Assembly (NCBI GenBank): GCA_020632575.1
Contig: JACKFH010000010.1
Coordinates: 1 to 64,000 of the forward strand
Reading direction: 5' to 3'
Length of the DNA: 64,000 nucleotides
DNA from: Candidatus Omnitrophota bacterium
Lineage (GTDB): Bacteria; Hinthialibacterota; Hinthialibacteria; OLB16
Part shown: piece after piece, positions 53,133 to 62,406 of the stretch
How positions within the stretch are numbered: the first letter of the stretch is position 1
How the letters are laid out: the number at the start of each line of letters is the position of its first letter
Notes under the pieces: generated by a model
Database searches by the model: none
Seen by the model: only the letters and a program-made list of their open reading frames with translations
What the model was told of the DNA's origin: nothing
Position numbers and translations under genes: made by a program

Positions 53133-55988
53133 TCAAGCCAACCCCACCTCCACTAACTTCTTTGCCGCCTCCGTCCGCGTCCGGCAATCCAACCGGTCGA
53201 GCAAATGGCCCACATGCATATCGACTGTGCGAGTGCTGATGAAGAGTTGGTTGGCGATCTCTTTGTTGGTCAGTCCGACGGCGAGGAGTTTCGCCACCTC
53301 TTTCTGACGGCGTGTGAGGCCCAGATCCGACTTGGGATTCCCATCGCTTGACGACGATGCGGTGGCGCCTTTGCGATCCTCGAGGAGCGTCTGAATCCGC
53401 GAGGCAAGGGGTCGCGCGCCAAGTTTTTTGGCGGATTGCAGAGCGCGTTTGAGATGCTCCCTTCCTTTCTCCCGATCTCCGGTTTGTAGGAGAGTTTGCC
53501 CCAGTCGAGTCGAAGCGAAAACCGATTCGAGCGGAAGATTCATTCGCTCTATCCGTTCCAGCGCCTGAATGAAATGTTTCGCGGCCTCATCCGGATGATC
53601 CTCGGCCAGGGCTTTTTCACCTTGGACGAAAGCGAAGGCGGCGAGGGGTTCCGGGTTGCCCGATACAGACACGATCTCGCCGAGGATGTGGACGCAACGA
53701 TCAAGATCTTTCTTCAAACCTCGTTGGGAGAAGTAGGTCGAAGCGGTGTAAAGAGAGGAGACAACATCGTAACGGTCCTCCGAGTTCTCCCAGATCTCGA
53801 ATATCTTTTGATAGTGCTCCCGCGCCGAGTCGTCGCGACCCTCCTCTTCCGCAAGCAGGGCGAGCCCCCACCGTGAATAGAAGGGCATGACATGAAGCCC
53901 GATTTGATGAGAAAGCGTATCCGATTCCTCGAGCAGTTTCCGAGCTTTTCGCTTCTCTCCTCGGAGGGCGGCAATCACACCGGCGGTTCCGGCGGCGACT
54001 GTGCGAGGGAAGGTGTCGCCATCCTCGGAATTCAAAACCTCGCGGCAGATCCTCGCGGCCTCTTTCCAATCTCCGGTCTTCATCACCGCGAACGCCATGC
54101 ACCCCATGCAGAATTCGGCTTGACCTTCCAGGTCGTTCCGGTGGCAGATGTCCGCGGCGGAGCGGAAATGCTTGGTGGCCTCGCTGTAATCCGCGAAATA
54201 ATTGTGGACATACGCCAGTCGCTGATAAACATTCGCCAGGGTTTGTGGATTCTCGCTCCGAATGGCGTGCTGAAAGGCGGTGTCGATCTCCGGATAAGCC
54301 TCCTCGCGATCCCCCTTCAACGCGAGAACGAACGCGCGCGAACCGATGGCGAGGGCCAAGAGGTTGTCGTCCCGGGTCTCGGTGGCCAATTCCTTGGCCC
54401 GGTCGGCGTCGGCCAAGGCTTGGGTGTAACGGGCTTGGAGTGTCGCGAGACCACACGACTCCAGCCACTCCAGGGTTGCGCTCGCCTTATCCCCCATCTC
54501 CTCAAATAGCCGCGCCGCCTCCCGATGGTAGGGGGCCGCTTGCTCGGCTCGCCCCTCCAGAGCAAGCGTGGTCGCCAGCCCTTTGTTGGCTTGGGCGACC
54601 CGTTCGAGATCCAGCGACGCGGTATCCGATTCGAGGATTTCGCGCCAAGCCTTTTTCGCCTCCTCGAGTTGGCCGGTTAGCTGGGCGGATTGAGCCAGCC
54701 TTTGAACCGCCTCCAACCTTCGGTCGGAATCCGTCTCGGCATCCCATAGATCCAACGCTTGTCGATAGAGAACCAGGGAATCGCCGAAGGCGCCGATCTC
54801 GTAAGCCCGGTCGGCGGATTCGAGGAAGACCGCTCTGGCCGCCTCTCGTTCGCCCGCGCCGAGAAGGTGATGGGCGACAACATCCGAGGGGGAGTTTTGG
54901 TTAACGAGGGTTTTGGAGAAACGCTGATGAAGGATTCGTTTGTGCGTCCAGGGGATCTCCTCGAGGATCGCCTCGCGGAGGAGAGCGTGACGGAACTTTC
55001 CCTTTCCCGATTCGGACTCGATCAAAAGGCCGCTTTGAAGGAGCTCATCCAAAGCCTCGACCGAGTCCTCAACCGCGAGGAGGTTTTCAAAATCGAGCGA
55101 GTCGCCATAAACCGCCGCGGCCTCAATCATCGCGCGGGAGCGGTCGGACAAGGTCCCCAGTTTCATCATTATGGCGTCGCGGACACCCTCCGGCATGGGC
55201 AGCTCGGCCCCTTCACCCAGGGACAACCCCTGAGGCGTCTCGATCAGGAGCTTCTTCGATTCGAGCAGGTCGCAAAACTCCTCAATGAAGAGCGGGATTC
55301 CCCGAGTTCTTTGCTGAATGATTCGGATGAGAGATCGGGAAGGGGCTACGCCGAGAAGACGCTCGATCAGGGCGTCGGTCTCTTTCGGGCCGAACGCCGT
55401 CAATTCGATTTCTCGATAGAGGCCGCGACGCTTGAGTTCGTTTCTGAGTCTTCGGACGGAATGTTTTCCCTGAATCTCTTCCGAGCGATAGACCCCAATC
55501 AGGAGGAAGGTCTGGTCCGCGAAGGCCTCGACCACGCACGGAATCCAATCGCAGGTGGCGTGATCCGACCACTGAAGATCCTCGAGTAGAAGGCAAGTTG
55601 GCCCCTCGCCCGCCACCTCCCGCAGGCTTTCCAGCAGGGCCGACTCGTACGCTCTAAGATCGCAATCCTCCAGTCGCTCGACCGTCATCACCTTCGGATC
55701 CGATCCCGACTGTCGTGCGGAACCCTCCCCGAACGAGAACGGCACCCCGCTCTTCTCGGCAATTTCGATGAACGGCTGAAAGGGAACATTCGATTGACTG
55801 TAAGACCGCCCAACCAAAACCCGAAACCCGCTCTCCTCCAGCCCATCCCGGATCAAACGCGATTTCCCACACCCCTCTTCTCCGGAGACAAGCACAGCTC
55901 CCCCCTCGCCTCGCAACGCCGAGGCGAAAATCTCTTCGAATTCGTCAACCTGCTTTTCACGACCAATGAGCGGTTTGTGGGAGGTCAT
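53133..55988 (-). CDS. ATPase-TPR-LuxR family transcriptional regulator
   Basis: This 951-residue regulator resembles large LuxR (LAL/MalT-like) proteins. The N-terminal AAA/NACHT-type ATPase has Walker A SGEEGCGKSRLI at about residues 35-46 and Walker B CLLLEDLQWSD at about 140. A winged-helix region and about 450 residues of TPR-like helical repeats follow, full of Ala/Leu/Glu. The C-terminal LuxR helix-turn-helix is LTRRQKEVAKLLAVGLTNKE, ending TEAAKKLVEVGLA. It should bind DNA upon sensing a ligand through the repeats. Its target is not evident; the closest genes are the S1P lyase and the HAF-like triplet. The ATG has no strong ribosome site. Confidence 0.92.
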   Translation of the reverse strand: MTSHKPLIGREKQVDEFEEIFASALRGEGGAVLVSGEEGCGKSRLIRDGLEESGFRVLVGRSYSQSNVPFQPFIEIAEKSGVPFSFGEGSARQSGSDPKVMTVERLEDCDLRAYESALLESLREVAGEGPTCLLLEDLQWSDHATCDWIPCVVEAFADQTFLLIGVYRSEEIQGKHSVRRLRNELKRRGLYREIELTAFGPKETDALIERLLGVAPSRSLIRIIQQRTRGIPLFIEEFCDLLESKKLLIETPQGLSLGEGAELPMPEGVRDAIMMKLGTLSDRSRAMIEAAAVYGDSLDFENLLAVEDSVEALDELLQSGLLIESESGKGKFRHALLREAILEEIPWTHKRILHQRFSKTLVNQNSPSDVVAHHLLGAGEREAARAVFLESADRAYEIGAFGDSLVLYRQALDLWDAETDSDRRLEAVQRLAQSAQLTGQLEEAKKAWREILESDTASLDLERVAQANKGLATTLALEGRAEQAAPYHREAARLFEEMGDKASATLEWLESCGLATLQARYTQALADADRAKELATETRDDNLLALAIGSRAFVLALKGDREEAYPEIDTAFQHAIRSENPQTLANVYQRLAYVHNYFADYSEATKHFRSAADICHRNDLEGQAEFCMGCMAFAVMKTGDWKEAARICREVLNSEDGDTFPRTVAAGTAGVIAALRGEKRKARKLLEESDTLSHQIGLHVMPFYSRWGLALLAEEEGRDDSAREHYQKIFEIWENSEDRYDVVSSLYTASTYFSQRGLKKDLDRCVHILGEIVSVSGNPEPLAAFAFVQGEKALAEDHPDEAAKHFIQALERIERMNLPLESVFASTRLGQTLLQTGDREKGREHLKRALQSAKKLGARPLASRIQTLLEDRKGATASSSSDGNPKSDLGLTRRQKEVAKLLAVGLTNKEIANQLFISTRTVDMHVGHLLDRLDCRTRTEAAKKLVEVGLA

Positions 55989-56058
55989 GGGGGGAAACTA
56001 CAGCTTTGGGGCGGAGGCGGGAAGGAAGAAATTGCATTTCCTTTTTGGGGCTTCGAAG

Positions 56059-57276
56059 TCACTCCTCGATTGGCCTCAACAAAAACGCTCGCGACTTTCC
56101 ATCCTTTGTCCCCATGCCCACGATCCAACCCGCCTCATTGATATCATGTGCGGCCTCCAAGGAATTCCAGTCTTTCATGTCGACAACGAAATCTTGAAGT
56201 TCAAAAACCGAGTCGCCTCTCCAATAGAGGGCGATTTCTTGATTCCAATTGAATGTGCTCGCGAATAACTGATGAATCCTGCTCCCCCATGAGGACCCCG
56301 CCTCGATCCCCCAATCCTCGAGTTCGGCACTCCACTCCCTCAGGGTTCCTCCACCAACAATCTCGCCCGAGGAGTTGATGCCATTGGTACGAATCTCTCG
56401 GTATCCGCTGGGAAGGGCGACTTGAGTCCAGGTCCCACTCGAGTCATAAATCCAATGTCGGTAAATCGCGGGCATCCCGCCGCCGATTTGAGTCTTGGAG
56501 AAATCGACGAACTCCCTAATCAAAACCAACCTGCTATCCGTAATCGCGTGGGCCTCCAAAGAGTGAGGCCTTGGGAATACCGGCTGAAGTTGGGGAGGTG
56601 GCTTCCCAGAGGGGAAGGGATAGTTCTTGAATTCGATCGTGTTGCTTAGCAATTCTCCCTCTTGGGTCCATCCCACCCAATCCCCTTGTTCGTTCATCGC
56701 GATCGCTCTCATGAGAGTTGGATGAGACTCTCGAAGAATCGTCCTTTCCGAACCATTTAGGATCGTCGGGCCATTGAATTCTGACTCCGGATCATTCGGA
56801 GTCGGCGGTCGCGGGACAAAGAGAATCTTTCCTTGATTGGTCAGGCTTGTGGCAATTCCTTCCAGCCCTTCCGCAACGTGGTGGCTGAGACCATGAGTCT
56901 CATCCCAGAAAAAGCTGGATGGCCAACCGGTTCCGACCCGTTCCCGAGTGGAACCAAGAATCAGTCCGTGATTGTTGAAATCCTGAACCCAGACCCAGGT
57001 GTTGCCGAAGGAATAGTCGATGTTGCGCATCCCCCCCGTCGCGTCCCAAATAAAAATCCCATCGGAGTATCTGGGCTTGGCGCTGGCATCCCAGATATCC
57101 CCCGCGACCTGACCGCGATTGTTGATACATTTCGCCAGGTAGTGGTCCTCTTCACGCCCTTCGATAACTCCCAAGTCGATGATCTCATATTTTTGCGCGG
57201 AGGTTTCCGCGGTCGCCATCAGGTGTGGTGATAGAACGGTCTGGAAAAGAGGGATGAAAAGACTTAGCGCCTTCAT
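56059..57276 (-). CDS. HAF-repeat-like exported protein, copy 1
   Basis: This 405-residue exported protein has a signal peptide (MKALSLFIPLFQTVLSP...) and a YEIIDLGVIEG opening. A series of beta units follows, each with an IN-x-x-G-x-V/I-x-G core such as INNRGQVAGD, INSSGEIVGGG and INEAGWIVGMG, typical of HAF-type extracellular repeats. The end, GKSRAFLLRPIEE, is shared with the two paralogues upstream. The ATG at 57276 is chosen because the signal peptide starts there, 20 bases after the stop of copy 2; the frame is open further only inside that gene. Likely co-transcribed with copy 2. Function unknown. Confidence 0.75.
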   Translation of the reverse strand: MKALSLFIPLFQTVLSPHLMATAETSAQKYEIIDLGVIEGREEDHYLAKCINNRGQVAGDIWDASAKPRYSDGIFIWDATGGMRNIDYSFGNTWVWVQDFNNHGLILGSTRERVGTGWPSSFFWDETHGLSHHVAEGLEGIATSLTNQGKILFVPRPPTPNDPESEFNGPTILNGSERTILRESHPTLMRAIAMNEQGDWVGWTQEGELLSNTIEFKNYPFPSGKPPPQLQPVFPRPHSLEAHAITDSRLVLIREFVDFSKTQIGGGMPAIYRHWIYDSSGTWTQVALPSGYREIRTNGINSSGEIVGGGTLREWSAELEDWGIEAGSSWGSRIHQLFASTFNWNQEIALYWRGDSVFELQDFVVDMKDWNSLEAAHDINEAGWIVGMGTKDGKSRAFLLRPIEE

Positions 57277-57296
57277 GGGCCTATCATTGATTTGAG

Positions 57297-58592
57297 CTAA
57301 TCCCCAATCGGGTTCAGGAGAAAGAGAGTCTTGACTCCGTTCTTGATTCCCTCCCCCAGGATCTGACCTTTGTTGTTGATGGCCTTCGCAGATGATAGGT
57401 TCTCCCAACCATCAGGGTTGACAACACGGTCCTCAAGGTATTTGAACTCTCCCTCATGATAAATACACGCGAACTTGTAATAGTCCTCCATCGACTCGAG
57501 CTCGTTTGATAGAGTCTCAATCCATTTCCAGTCGACTCCAACTCCGGCCTTCCGTAGCCGCTCTTCGAGAGTGATTTTGTAAGCCTTCCCCACCGCCACA
57601 CGGTCATCGTTCATATCGTAAAAGACTAACTCCAAAGAACTCGGATAATCCATTTCAATCCACTCCTCTTCCGTGACAATAAAGAACCGTTCGTATTGGA
57701 CGCGGTTTTCAATCGTCGCGCATCTCACGAGGAGTTCGGATCGATTTGTGATATGCCGGATGCCTTCCTCCTGCCTCTGAATCTCGGGTGGGGGATCGGG
57801 GAATTCCTTGTTGCTGACCAAGTTTCCACGGGCATCATCGCCCACCCATACGCCGGCGTCGTTGAAATTTCGAAGATTCCGGATGAGATGATTCGGGTCC
57901 TCTGTCCGAACTCGGATCTTTTCGCCCTGGTTTGTCCATATAAGAAATCCTTGGCCATCGCTTCCGAGAATGTCCCCGCGGTTATTGAGATTCGTGACTC
58001 GCACTCCAAATTTGTTTCCAAAGATTTCCGTTGTCTGCAGTTGATCATCCTTCCAAATGAAGGGTTCAACAGGTGTTGGCATGGGTCGATTTGGAAGAAT
58101 CGGGAACGGCCGCCTCTGATTTGGCGTGGAATCGAAAATGTCCGGTTTTGAGGTTGCTTGTTCGGTTTCGGAGGGCGCTGAGCTCGGCCTCTCCGAAATT
58201 CTTCTGACTTGAGACATTTGTTTCAATCTTTCTTGTTGTGACTCCCAGTCCCGGACCGCTGCATCGACTCTTGGGTCGGTCGCGGATATGACCCGGTAAC
58301 CAATCATCCAGCCCTGATCGTTGAGATCGATAACGGAGGTGATTCCATCGCCTAGATTCGCGAGTTCCACGCGCCCTTTTTCTGGGGTCCAAAGATAATG
58401 TGTGGTGACATTACGGTCGTTATGGACACGGAACAACACCTCGCCACGATCGTTGAGAGCGATGGAGCCACACCCTTTCTCCGATGGGGTGGTCAATTCG
58501 ACGATCTCGTATTTGGGAATCCCACCAAAAGATGGAATGACCATCAGGCAGAGCAGGAAGCAGGCTCCAAAGAAGACTCTTGTCGGGACCAT
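57297..58592 (-). CDS. HAF-repeat-like exported protein, copy 2
   Basis: This 431-residue protein has a signal peptide (CFLLCLMVIPSFGG) and the opening KYEIVELTTP. Repeat cores are LNDRGEVLF, LNDQGWMIGY, LNNRGDILG and INNKGQILGEG. A Ser/Pro/Gln-rich insertion at about 115-175 breaks the repeat series and is absent in the other copies. The C-terminal 95 residues match the other two copies: a helix (LEERLRKAGVGVDWKWIETL), an A/C-x-W/Y-x-EG strand, and a final FLLNPIGD. The start has GGAGGG followed by TTTTCC, a leader shared with copy 3. Confidence 0.75.
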   Translation of the reverse strand: MVPTRVFFGACFLLCLMVIPSFGGIPKYEIVELTTPSEKGCGSIALNDRGEVLFRVHNDRNVTTHYLWTPEKGRVELANLGDGITSVIDLNDQGWMIGYRVISATDPRVDAAVRDWESQQERLKQMSQVRRISERPSSAPSETEQATSKPDIFDSTPNQRRPFPILPNRPMPTPVEPFIWKDDQLQTTEIFGNKFGVRVTNLNNRGDILGSDGQGFLIWTNQGEKIRVRTEDPNHLIRNLRNFNDAGVWVGDDARGNLVSNKEFPDPPPEIQRQEEGIRHITNRSELLVRCATIENRVQYERFFIVTEEEWIEMDYPSSLELVFYDMNDDRVAVGKAYKITLEERLRKAGVGVDWKWIETLSNELESMEDYYKFACIYHEGEFKYLEDRVVNPDGWENLSSAKAINNKGQILGEGIKNGVKTLFLLNPIGD

Positions 58593-58678
58593 TGGAAAAC
58601 CCTCCGATCATGGATATTCTCATACCACAACTATTCCGACAACCATGATATTTCTTTCGAGAATTCAGATACGTCCTC

Positions 58679-59800
58679 TCATTCCTCGATAGGCTTCAAC
58701 AGAAACGCGTGCGTCTTCCCATCGTTGATTCCATAACCCACGATCTGACCGGTTTCATTGATGTCTTCAGCCATCTCCAATAAGTCCCAGTCGGAGTCGG
58801 ACCGGATCACAGAGTTGAGATCGTAGTATTTACCTTCGATCCAGAGAGCGGCCAAGCGGAAAGTCTCGCGGTCCAGTTTGGCGGTTAGTTTTTGAAACCA
58901 GGATTGTTCAATGTCGAGGTTGCGCTCACGTAGCCATTCCGAAAAGGTGTCGGGGAGGATGTCGCCGACAACGATCAGATGGTTGTTGAATTCCCTCGGA
59001 GTGGAGTCCGCCGAGGAGGGGGATTCGAGTTCGACCAATTCGCCATCGACCTTGAGGATTGCGTATGAAGTATCGCTCGGATTGGAACCGTGAGGAAAGC
59101 GAACCAACAAGTCGCCTTGGTCGGAAATCTTCCAGCCGTGCCAACCTTGCTTGAAGTGACTTTCGATGAGCGATTGAACTCGCTTGGAGTTGGAGATCTG
59201 ACCCCACTGCCCGACTCGACCGATCCATTCCCCCACTCGATTCAAATCCAATAGAGATGTCAGAGTGGGATGGGCATCCCGAAGGTCGACTGTTTCCGTA
59301 CCGGCCATCAAAAGGGTGAGGCCAGTCAAATCTCCCGCCAACAATTCACCCGCATCGAAGATTTTTCGGAAGGTTGTCCCTCCAACAGGTAGAGAAGGAG
59401 GATCGAAGAAACCTTTCTCCTCCGTCCATAGGACCGACGCCAAGTCGAAATTACGGAGCCGCATGGATCGCGGTCCTTCCTGGTTTGGAGGGGTGTTGTT
59501 GATAGAAATCAATACTTCCCCGCTGTTGTCGATCCCCACGGGTGTCTGGATGGAATGAGTCGCGCTCTCGGGAAACCGAGGGATTTCGCGCCTTCCCCGG
59601 GTGGCATCCCAAATGAAGCCCGCTGAATCGGCGGGTTGGAAATCGTGGGAACCCACAACCTCTCCCTTGTCGTTGATCGCCCTCGCCGCTCCCTCCCCGA
59701 GATCGACGATCTCAAACCGGGGCGGTGTTTCCGCCATTGAAAAAAGACCGAATAGACAAAAGAATCCACAGACTAGAAATGATCGAACAACAGAAACCAT
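58679..59800 (-). CDS. HAF-repeat-like exported protein, copy 3
   Basis: This 373-residue protein has a signal peptide (FLVCGFFCLFGLFSMAE) and the opening RFEIVDLGEGAARAINDKGEV. Further units follow (GIDNSGEVLI, DLNRVGEWIG, DINETGQIVGYG). The C-terminal domain has FSEWLRERNLDIEQSWF and ends GKTHAFLLKPIEE, nearly identical in layout to copy 1. The ATG at 59800 follows the GGAGGGTTTTCC leader shared with copy 2; an ATG five codons earlier would overlap that leader. Three adjacent paralogues imply tandem duplication. Confidence 0.75.
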   Translation of the reverse strand: MVSVVRSFLVCGFFCLFGLFSMAETPPRFEIVDLGEGAARAINDKGEVVGSHDFQPADSAGFIWDATRGRREIPRFPESATHSIQTPVGIDNSGEVLISINNTPPNQEGPRSMRLRNFDLASVLWTEEKGFFDPPSLPVGGTTFRKIFDAGELLAGDLTGLTLLMAGTETVDLRDAHPTLTSLLDLNRVGEWIGRVGQWGQISNSKRVQSLIESHFKQGWHGWKISDQGDLLVRFPHGSNPSDTSYAILKVDGELVELESPSSADSTPREFNNHLIVVGDILPDTFSEWLRERNLDIEQSWFQKLTAKLDRETFRLAALWIEGKYYDLNSVIRSDSDWDLLEMAEDINETGQIVGYGINDGKTHAFLLKPIEE

Positions 59801-59902
59801 CGGAAAACCCTCCAATCGAGAATCTTCCCACGGGCAATGCCTCCCGACAACGGTACGATTTTACTTAGGGGTGGGTAACGGCAAATCCGGCGGATGCTTA
59901 GG

Positions 59903-60775
59903 TCAAGTCCCGGACACCAACAAACCCACCGCTCCCGCCACCAGCAAGCACCCGGCCCAGGTGGTCCGAGTCAATCGTTCTCCATACACAAAATGCCCCA
60001 GGATCATCACGAGGACCATCGGGGTGACCACCGCGACCGGGAGGACAATTTCTTCGCCAAGGTGGTGGATCGCGCCGAGCATGAGGGGGAGATTGAGGGA
60101 GTTGGCGAGGCCGATGATCGCGCCGCCGATCAGTTCGCGGCGCATCCGGATGAGCCGGTTCAGGGGGGGGAGGAATGGGATTAGAAAGAGAGCCGAGGTG
60201 AGGAATCCGATGGTCAGGTAAGTCAGCAGTCCGCTTACTTCGGGGTTCCTGAGACCGACAAAGGTTTGGGTCATGAAAGAGAGTCCGGACAACGCCCCGC
60301 CTCCCGAAACCAGCGGGAACCATCGGGGATCCACCCGCCCGCCTCGCCATGTTCCGTACCCGATGGAGAGAAGCCCCAAAAGGACACCAGCGATCCCTAT
60401 CAGTGCGCTCCAAGAGGGGACTCGGGGTTCGAGCCAAAGCAGACCATAGAGGACACCGCAGATCATCGCGGCGTTGTTGATGGTCGCAGTCGGGCCGGAG
60501 GGGCCGACCTGGAGCGAGCGCATCATGAGAACAATGAATCCGATCGAATAAGCAAACCCCAGGAGGATCCCGGGCAGCCAAAGTTCATTGAGGGATTCGG
60601 CGGGACCGACGAATAGCAAGCCGATTGCGGCGCACAGAAAGGTGACCAGCGAGGTCGAAAAACCCATCGCCGGCACATGGCCGCCTTTCGAGAGCGTCCA
60701 CCGGGCCACAGGCCAGATCGCAGTCGAGATGAAGACCAGAAGGAGAAGGACGAACCGCCAGAGGACCGGGGTCAT
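59903..60775 (-). CDS. DMT-superfamily (EamA) transporter
   Basis: This 290-residue inner-membrane protein has ten predicted helices in two EamA repeats. The second repeat includes IIGLANSLNLPLMLGAIHHL and the FVYGERLTRTTWAGCLLVAGAVGLL end, the typical GE.l....G..li..G motif. Members export or import small metabolites. It starts 10 bases after the stop of the carbon-nitrogen hydrolase gene and is probably the last gene of that operon. No ribosome site stands out. Substrate unknown. Confidence 0.85.
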   Translation of the reverse strand: MTPVLWRFVLLLLVFISTAIWPVARWTLSKGGHVPAMGFSTSLVTFLCAAIGLLFVGPAESLNELWLPGILLGFAYSIGFIVLMMRSLQVGPSGPTATINNAAMICGVLYGLLWLEPRVPSWSALIGIAGVLLGLLSIGYGTWRGGRVDPRWFPLVSGGGALSGLSFMTQTFVGLRNPEVSGLLTYLTIGFLTSALFLIPFLPPLNRLIRMRRELIGGAIIGLANSLNLPLMLGAIHHLGEEIVLPVAVVTPMVLVMILGHFVYGERLTRTTWAGCLLVAGAVGLLVSGT

Positions 60776-60785
60776 GCGGGTCGCG

Positions 60786-61592
60786 TCATTCGACCGTCAC
60801 CTCGATCTCCTCGACAAAGACATGCTCCCCCTCCCTCGGAACCTGAACGATCCACTCCCCGGCGGGACTGATGAGACCCGTGGCGGCGTTGACAGGGCCG
60901 TTGGGATCGGCGGCGTTGGCGGTGACCACAAAGACTTTGCTCTCCATCGCTCGGAGAACCAGGTTGGACTCATGGTACGGCGTGTGAACTTGGCTGCACC
61001 CCGAGTGGATGGCCTGGAAGATCACTTTGGCGCCCTTCTGTCCGAGTTGAAAGGCGAGGCGAGGGTCGGGGTAGGGACCGCAACCCGGTGTCACCCAGAA
61101 GTCGTTGCAGATCAGTGTGCCGAAGGGGAGGCCCTGGTGTTGAAAGAATCCGAGTTCGCTTCCCGGTGCGCAAAATCTTCGGTCCCCGCTGGTCGGGACC
61201 ATCTTTTCATAGGTTCCCAGGAGCTCTCCCTCTTTGGTATAGATACGGGTCTGAATAAAAGTCTCGTTGTCGGTCTTGCACCCAGTCCCGATGAAGGCGG
61301 TGACTTGAGATTTCTTGCAGGCCTCGGCAATCTGCACCCAGGCCTTCTCAGTCGCCTCCCGATCGAAGTCACCGTGATAGCCGGTCAAACTCAACTCGGG
61401 AAAGAGAAGGTAGTCAGCGTCGCTTTGCTCGATGTGTTTGAGGATAGTCGGTAGATTCTCATCGAGATTCCGAGAAACAAACATTTGAACGCCGGAGACT
61501 TTGATTTTCATGGTGTTTTGGGCCTCCACCGCTCCCGCGGATTGAAAGCAGTATGCGCACAAAGCGACGACGATCCCAATTGCCCTGAACAT
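60786..61592 (-). CDS. Carbon-nitrogen hydrolase (nitrilase superfamily), possibly exported
   Basis: This 268-residue protein has the nitrilase-superfamily triad: Glu in LLFPELSLTGY, Lys in TYEKMVPTSG, and Cys in LICNDFW. The later block VLRAMESKVFVVTANAA is also typical. Starting at 61592 it carries a hydrophobic, signal-like N-terminus (FRAIGIVVALCAYCFQSAGA); a second ATG at 61511 would remove it and give a cytoplasmic enzyme starting MKIKVSGVQ, with GAGG twelve bases upstream. Most family members are cytoplasmic, so the start decides where it acts. Likely an amidase. Ten bases after the NYN gene. Confidence 0.85.
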   Translation of the reverse strand: MFRAIGIVVALCAYCFQSAGAVEAQNTMKIKVSGVQMFVSRNLDENLPTILKHIEQSDADYLLFPELSLTGYHGDFDREATEKAWVQIAEACKKSQVTAFIGTGCKTDNETFIQTRIYTKEGELLGTYEKMVPTSGDRRFCAPGSELGFFQHQGLPFGTLICNDFWVTPGCGPYPDPRLAFQLGQKGAKVIFQAIHSGCSQVHTPYHESNLVLRAMESKVFVVTANAADPNGPVNAATGLISPAGEWIVQVPREGEHVFVEEIEVTVE

Positions 61593-61602
61593 TGCGATGG
61601 TT

Positions 61603-62235
61603 TCATCCCTTCGTTTTAGGTCGATAATCGTTCGAATCGAGGCAGGAATCATAAGTCACTCGGTCAATGGGAATCCAGTCGGTTCCGTTGATGCCGCGCC
61701 GGTTGATCGTGGTCGGGCTGACTGGGAACGCGCAGGCAACCTTGATCCACCGGTTTTGGTCCATTGAAATCTGTTTCACTTCATCCGCCACCTCCGAGAG
61801 ATCCTGGTCCTGACTGAAGATGAGCGCGACATCCAGTTCCTTGGTTCTCGCTAATCGCACCACATCGAGAGCAATCCGAATATCGATCCCCTTCTCCTGT
61901 CCAATTCTTTGTGTATGTTCCTTCCCGTCAGGAAGGACAAATCGTTGAAAGCGGTAACGGAGAGATCGTGAAAATGTTTGAACGCGGCGGGTTCCCATGA
62001 CCGCCAATTTGGCAGTCCAAAAGTGATTCCAGAAGGAATCGTCTTTCGCATCAGGAATCCCCGTATAAAAGAAGACTCCCTCCAAATTCCATTCTCTGAG
62101 CGAACAAATCTGTTCCGCGAGGAGCCGCGGAGCGAAATTGGGATATGTATACCCGAAAGACTCTTTGGCGGAATGGAAGAGGTTCTGACCGTCGAAGAAT
62201 GCGAAGGCCCTCTTAACCGAAGGCTCTTGTGGCAT
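61603..62235 (-). CDS. NYN-domain (PIN-like) ribonuclease-type protein
   Basis: This 210-residue protein has an NYN domain of the LabA/PIN-like fold. It shows the FFDGQNLFHSAK opening with the first metal Asp, GIDIRIALDVVRLA with the second acidic group, and ALIFSQDQDLSEVADEV with the third. Residues fit a Mg-dependent RNase. The C-terminal region (TTINRRGINGTDWIPIDR) closes the fold. First gene of a run with the hydrolase and transporter; the preceding terminator separates it from the M42 peptidase gene. RNA target unknown. Confidence 0.85.
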   Translation of the reverse strand: MPQEPSVKRAFAFFDGQNLFHSAKESFGYTYPNFAPRLLAEQICSLREWNLEGVFFYTGIPDAKDDSFWNHFWTAKLAVMGTRRVQTFSRSLRYRFQRFVLPDGKEHTQRIGQEKGIDIRIALDVVRLARTKELDVALIFSQDQDLSEVADEVKQISMDQNRWIKVACAFPVSPTTINRRGINGTDWIPIDRVTYDSCLDSNDYRPKTKG

Positions 62236-62260
62236 TTCCTATCCCCCTTAAAAAGCAAAA

Positions 62261-62294
62261 CCCCGCCGGAGACCTTGCGGTTGATCCGACGGGG
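62261..62294 (-). terminator. Terminator after the M42 peptidase gene
   Basis: A 10-bp stem with one G-T wobble (62261-62270 with 62285-62294) and a 14-base loop is followed on the minus strand by TTTTGCTTTTT. It lies between the M42 peptidase stop and the NYN start. Confidence 0.85.
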
Positions 62295-62406
62295 AGCAAT
62301 TTATGTTTCATTATCACATCCTATGGGATTCGAGTCAATCATTATGTCTGGCATTTCACCAAATTATCCAGGGAATTGCAGGTAGCCAGATCCTCAATTC
62401 CCAGAC

